From Haematobia irritans (lineage: Eukaryota; Arthropoda; Insecta; Diptera; Muscidae), in assembly GCF_050003625.1 (NCBI RefSeq), contig NC_134397.1, positions 197,305,063 to 197,369,062 on the forward strand: a stretch of DNA of 64,000 nucleotides, in the 5' to 3' direction. Shown piece after piece: positions 61,601 through 64,000 of the stretch (its first letter is position 1; each line of letters begins with the position of its first letter). The notes under the pieces are model-generated. The model was not told the DNA's origin and made no database searches. It saw nothing but the letters and a program-made list of their open reading frames with translations. The position numbers and the translations under genes were made by a program.

Positions 61601-64000
61601 AACACGTTCCTTTGATATCTTTAAGGCCTCTGCTATCTCGATCAACTTCATTTTACGGTCATTCAAAATCATTTTGGGGATTTTTTTTTATGTTTTCGTC
61701 GGTAACCACCTCTTTCGGGCGTCCACTGCGTTCACCGTCCTCCGTGCTCATTTCACCACGCTTGAATTTTGCATACCAATCAATTATTGTTGATTTCCCA
61801 GTTTTTGCTTCCACCGTATTTTTTCCCTTCAGAAAACAGTATTTTATGAAACACGAAATTCCTTTTTTTTCATTTTTTTCACAATAACAAAAGTTGCTTC
61901 ACAAAAGACGCTCTATCTCACAAATTATTTTACTTACAGAAGTCAAATTTTGACACGAATCATTTGAAGGTTGGTACTATATAAAAATAATATGCATTTA
62001 ATACTAGCGACGCCATCTATGTGTCAGACCGGGGACTTATCAGCCAACCTGTTAATATGATTGGTTGTAAAAGATCGGCACTTAACGAACTGTCTCCTTC
62101 AGGAGGTATGTTGTCGGCACCAGGAGATATGTGGGACTTCAGAGATGTAATTGCCTGGGCTATTTCTGGGATGTTGAGACAAGAAGTGTCAAATTGAAGT
62201 ACTTTGGGTAACATTTCAAAATCCAAAAATTTAACGAATTGTTATTCTCTAGACCATTAATTACAAACATATAGCAGCAGAGACCGACACTCTAATAAAA
62301 AATTTTAATTTTTTTTTTCTTAATATACTCGAAGGTACATATTGATATTTCCCTATTAGAGGTAATTGTCTTGGGATCAGTTTTGAGATGACCAAGCCAA
62401 TTTGAAACTCGAGTGAATCTCCCAAAATGCCATTTCCCACAAAAATTCGCTACAATATAATTTTCTTTCTTTCTATCTTCAAAACTTACCTCTGATCTGC
62501 GCTCTCTTCTTGCTGTGGCATTTAAGTATGCTGAAAAAACATTTAACTGGAGATCATCTCCATTATCACCAGCATGATAATACATAGGTCTCTTCGTTCG
62601 CGTTTTTTGAGTGTAGCCAGCACCACCACCCATCGCAACCGAACTATCGGAGGTATCAGCACCTCCTCCTGCACCACCACCACCATCGGAAGATTCTGTT
62701 TTCTTATTATTTAAAGCCAATTTTTTCAAACATTTCGGACACATTACCAAACGTGTTATCAAAAATCTTCCCTCCGATGTATGAACAAAACGTGTACCCA
62801 ATGAGGGATACCAATCTTCAAGTAGTAAATCAATATGATCTACAGCTAAAGCTAAAAGTTTTGCTATAATTGGCATATTAGGTTCAATGTGAGCTAAATG
62901 TTGACGAGCTCCATCTTCGATTTCTTGGTATATATTGACATGAGTAAGAGGAAATGATATCTCCAATATGCTAGAATTGCATAGATTAATATCACTCCAA
63001 ACTCCATCGAGTTTAAGCTTAAAACGATTATTACTATTCCGAAAAGGTTGTGTGGTATGGGATAATTGAAAAGGTAATTCCCATATTTTGAAAACTAATA
63101 TAGGTCCATAGTAGAGAGATAAGCCAGTTTGCCATAAATTCCATTGAGTGTCATGTTCCAAAGAGGTACGTAAATCAAATTCAAGGGATTGCTGAAAAAA
63201 AAAACGATAGAATTAAAATTCGAAAAAAAACTTAAGAAAAATTGCTTTGTGAATATTGTTGGTTTCCCAACATATGTGTTGTTTTAGAAAACCTTAAATT
63301 TATATATTTCGCTTACATCGTTTGCTGTTGTATACACGGATTTTATGGCATCCGTTATATGTTCATCAGCCAATAGACGAGTTATTAAACGCGACCAAAA
63401 TCCCGAGGGAAAATAGGTCATTAGCAAAACACGACGAAGCCCCATTTCCAAGCCATTTGAATCATTTGTTGAACTCAAAGATTGCTCAATTGGTTCGTAT
63501 ATTAAATTGTTCAAGTTGATTTCATTTGATACCGAACAGCCAAGATTTAAATTGCGACCTCGAGTACGTTGGGAGATCTATAAAAAATAAAGAGAAAATT
63601 TCCATATTTTCATTTCATGACACAGACAAAACTTTTCCTACCTTAACAATAGTTCCAGCATTTGGTGTAACATCTTCATTTTGTGGTAAAAGTGAAGGGA
63701 TCAGTAATGTTCGCGAATCCCATGTTAATGCCACTTCAAATTTATTCAATAGACTCACAATATACGAACGATTTGAATTTGAACTTGAGTTTGAGTTACG
63801 AAAGAGTAAATTTAAATCTTCCAATTTCATAATACCAGTTCGGGCAAATGGATTTATTTCACGTACTGTTACCACATGGGCCAACATATCGCATAACCAC
63901 TGGGGATCCAAAAAATAATAGTCCCTTAAGGTAGCATCATCATAATGTAGTATCACTCCATTGTCATGTAAAAACATGGTGGCTTGATTCAATTCAGCTG
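49699..64000 (-). CDS. Lrrk: Leucine-rich repeat kinase (Lrrk, Roco family), C-terminal half, runs off the window
   Basis: Multidomain Roco GTPase/Ser-Thr kinase; the Ankyrin, LRR and ROC parts lie beyond 64000. Exons in transcript order: >64000-63642, 63577-63317, 63191-62490, 57081-56303, 56239-56083, 55973-55646, 55574-54989, 50440-50008, 49935-49699 (about 1279 codons). The first exons are COR: FLHDNGVILHYDD, DPQWLCDMLAHVVTV, FPSGFWSRLITRLL and DHIDLLLEDWYP. A Gly/Ser-rich linker leads to the kinase, with GRGAFGFVF (P-loop), VAMK (Lys codon 56713-56715), YRDLKSENVL (catalytic loop), ADYG (DYG in place of DFG, as in LRRK2) and MAPE. The last three exons give strands such as CIWIGDAAGTL, VAVGLHNGRVFLV and ELYIGTTWGCL, typical of the C-terminal WD40-like propeller. 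It ends at HVLLWKAKDWT. A 5.4 kb and a 4.5 kb intron are filled with transposon relics. Nothing in the visible exons is broken. Confidence 0.94.
50580..52520 (-). pseudogene. Ty3/gypsy retrotransposon relic in a Lrrk intron
   Basis: Read on the minus strand across frameshifts: an N-terminal SAP-like stretch from an ATG at 52512 (LKVEQLKKKWKVSSLPQSGK), then reverse transcriptase pieces including PPNVTEVRRLWDYV. RNase H with IPHIARWWMSIIEYDFEF and HRPGSRMSHIDA follows at 51250-51160. An integrase H2C2-region stretch, KYYHDDMGNFGLKRTIQRLT, lies near 50960-50860. Order and motifs fit Ty3/gypsy pol. No LTRs were found. Confidence 0.72.
52850..54700 (-). pseudogene. LINE reverse transcriptase relic in a Lrrk intron
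   Basis: Minus-strand pieces in order: ENRANY then GISF (RT motif, near 54330), LLYADES (decayed YADD, near 53930) and SEYKYLGVILN (near 53740). The 3' part has two tandem copies of a unit of about 185 bp (52877 and 53064) sharing AAGTCCTTGGGCATGTTTAA. Many stops and frameshifts. Confidence 0.65.
57330..57515 (-). mobile_element. tRNA-derived SINE, internal part
   Basis: On the minus strand GGTCGTGGGTTCAACCCC (B box) leads into TTCGACTGAACACCAAAAAG, as at 22650. It then breaks off before the CCTAA tail. It lies in the 5.4-kb Lrrk intron. Confidence 0.78.
57540..58030 (-). pseudogene. LINE reverse transcriptase C-terminal fragment
   Basis: Minus-strand pieces: GIQGMLNDLMKYA, MRINASNNDIIAVDGKPINN, then MLLYGCETWNSASKDLQ and FITRCLKKIL. 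This LLYGCETW...FINRCLRRIL layout is typical of the C-terminal part of several LINE clades. It may be the distal half of the element whose N-terminal RT piece lies at 62055-62230. Confidence 0.7.
58100..60240 (+). pseudogene. Plus-strand LINE reverse transcriptase relic
   Basis: RT motifs in order: DSSDFRSIALLPVHFKTLER (58891 on), LLHDCQCVFRNGRST, VLVSLDLEMAFDRVDY and PYAYADDVHLSFT (near 59360). The YADD-bearing segment is tandemly duplicated (about 59340-59465 and 59466-59590), the second copy with PYANADD. Frame changes and stops show decay. A 167-codon ORF at 58078 may be an upstream part, but I cannot assign it. Confidence 0.7.
60241..60791. other. Unclassified part of the 5.4-kb Lrrk intron
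   Basis: About 550 bp with no recognisable domain or TIR. It ends at the TA that the mariner duplicated (60790-60791). Confidence 0.35.
60792..62052 (-). mobile_element. Himar1-like mariner, both ITRs intact
   Basis: The left end begins ACAGGTTGGCTGATAAGTCC and the right end is its complement; both ITRs are about 27 bp. TA target duplications lie at 60790-60791 and 62053-62054. At 1261 bp it is slightly shorter than Himar1 because of internal deletions. It sits inside a LINE fragment in the Lrrk intron. Confidence 0.93.
60857..61873 (-). pseudogene. Himar1-like transposase, inactivated
   Basis: The ATG (61871-61873) is present. Relative to the copy at 44546 there is a deletion of about 34 bp after AAAACTTGG, and small indels, including one in the poly-T near 61680, shift the frame. 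An open stretch of 178 codons (61672-61136) keeps WVPREL, MDETW and HQDNAPC. A TAA then follows from a change beside the second catalytic Asp. The C-terminus remains as sequence. Not functional. Confidence 0.9.
62055..62230 (-). pseudogene. LINE reverse transcriptase N-terminal fragment
   Basis: The minus strand reads IPEIAQAITSLKSHISPGADNIPPE, matching the start of the LINE RT domain (KSNKSPGPDNIP type). The mariner at 60792 cuts it right after this motif. Confidence 0.65.

Overview
This is a 64 kb piece of an AT-rich, intron-rich insect genome, most likely from a muscid fly. Three things point there. Two linked genes encode glutamate-gated channels of the fly muscle (GluRII) type. A convergent gene encodes the Roco kinase Lrrk. 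Two mariner copies match what I know of Himar1, the element described from the horn fly Haematobia irritans. The species is inferred, not proven.

Layout. 1-2966 is repeat-rich 5' flank. Receptor gene 1 (plus strand, 2967-23618) has 15 coding exons and 964 codons. 23619-28824 is an intergenic stretch of nested transposons and a tandem array. Receptor gene 2 (plus strand, 28825-47356) has 14 coding exons and 911 codons. 47357-49698 is a convergent intergenic region. Lrrk (minus strand, 49699 to beyond 64000) is represented by its last nine exons: the rest of COR, the kinase and a C-terminal beta-propeller-like part. All exon chains were built by hand from GT/AG sites, phase and protein similarity; every junction closes in frame.

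The two receptors are head-to-tail paralogues with almost identical exon lengths and phases, so they arose by tandem duplication. In flies such subunits assemble into tetramers at the muscle side of the neuromuscular junction. Both keep a Gln at the Q/R pore site and the SYTANLAAF gating motif. They differ in one intron, in an acidic insert and a Ser-rich tail in gene 1, and in one ligand-pocket residue.

Most of the sequence is mobile or repeated DNA in introns. It includes a superfamily of dispersed repeats (A, B and C below) that share a terminal hairpin and an internal monomer core; TA-flanked terminal-inverted-repeat (TIR) elements with CAC...AGAAAAA ends, some carrying a divergent pair of tRNA-like units; a tRNA-derived SINE ending in (CCTAA)n; a 29-bp minisatellite; five mariner copies or relics; hAT and piggyBac-type MITEs; and relics of LINEs and a Ty3/gypsy element. 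Several nested insertions are exact enough to read target-site duplications.
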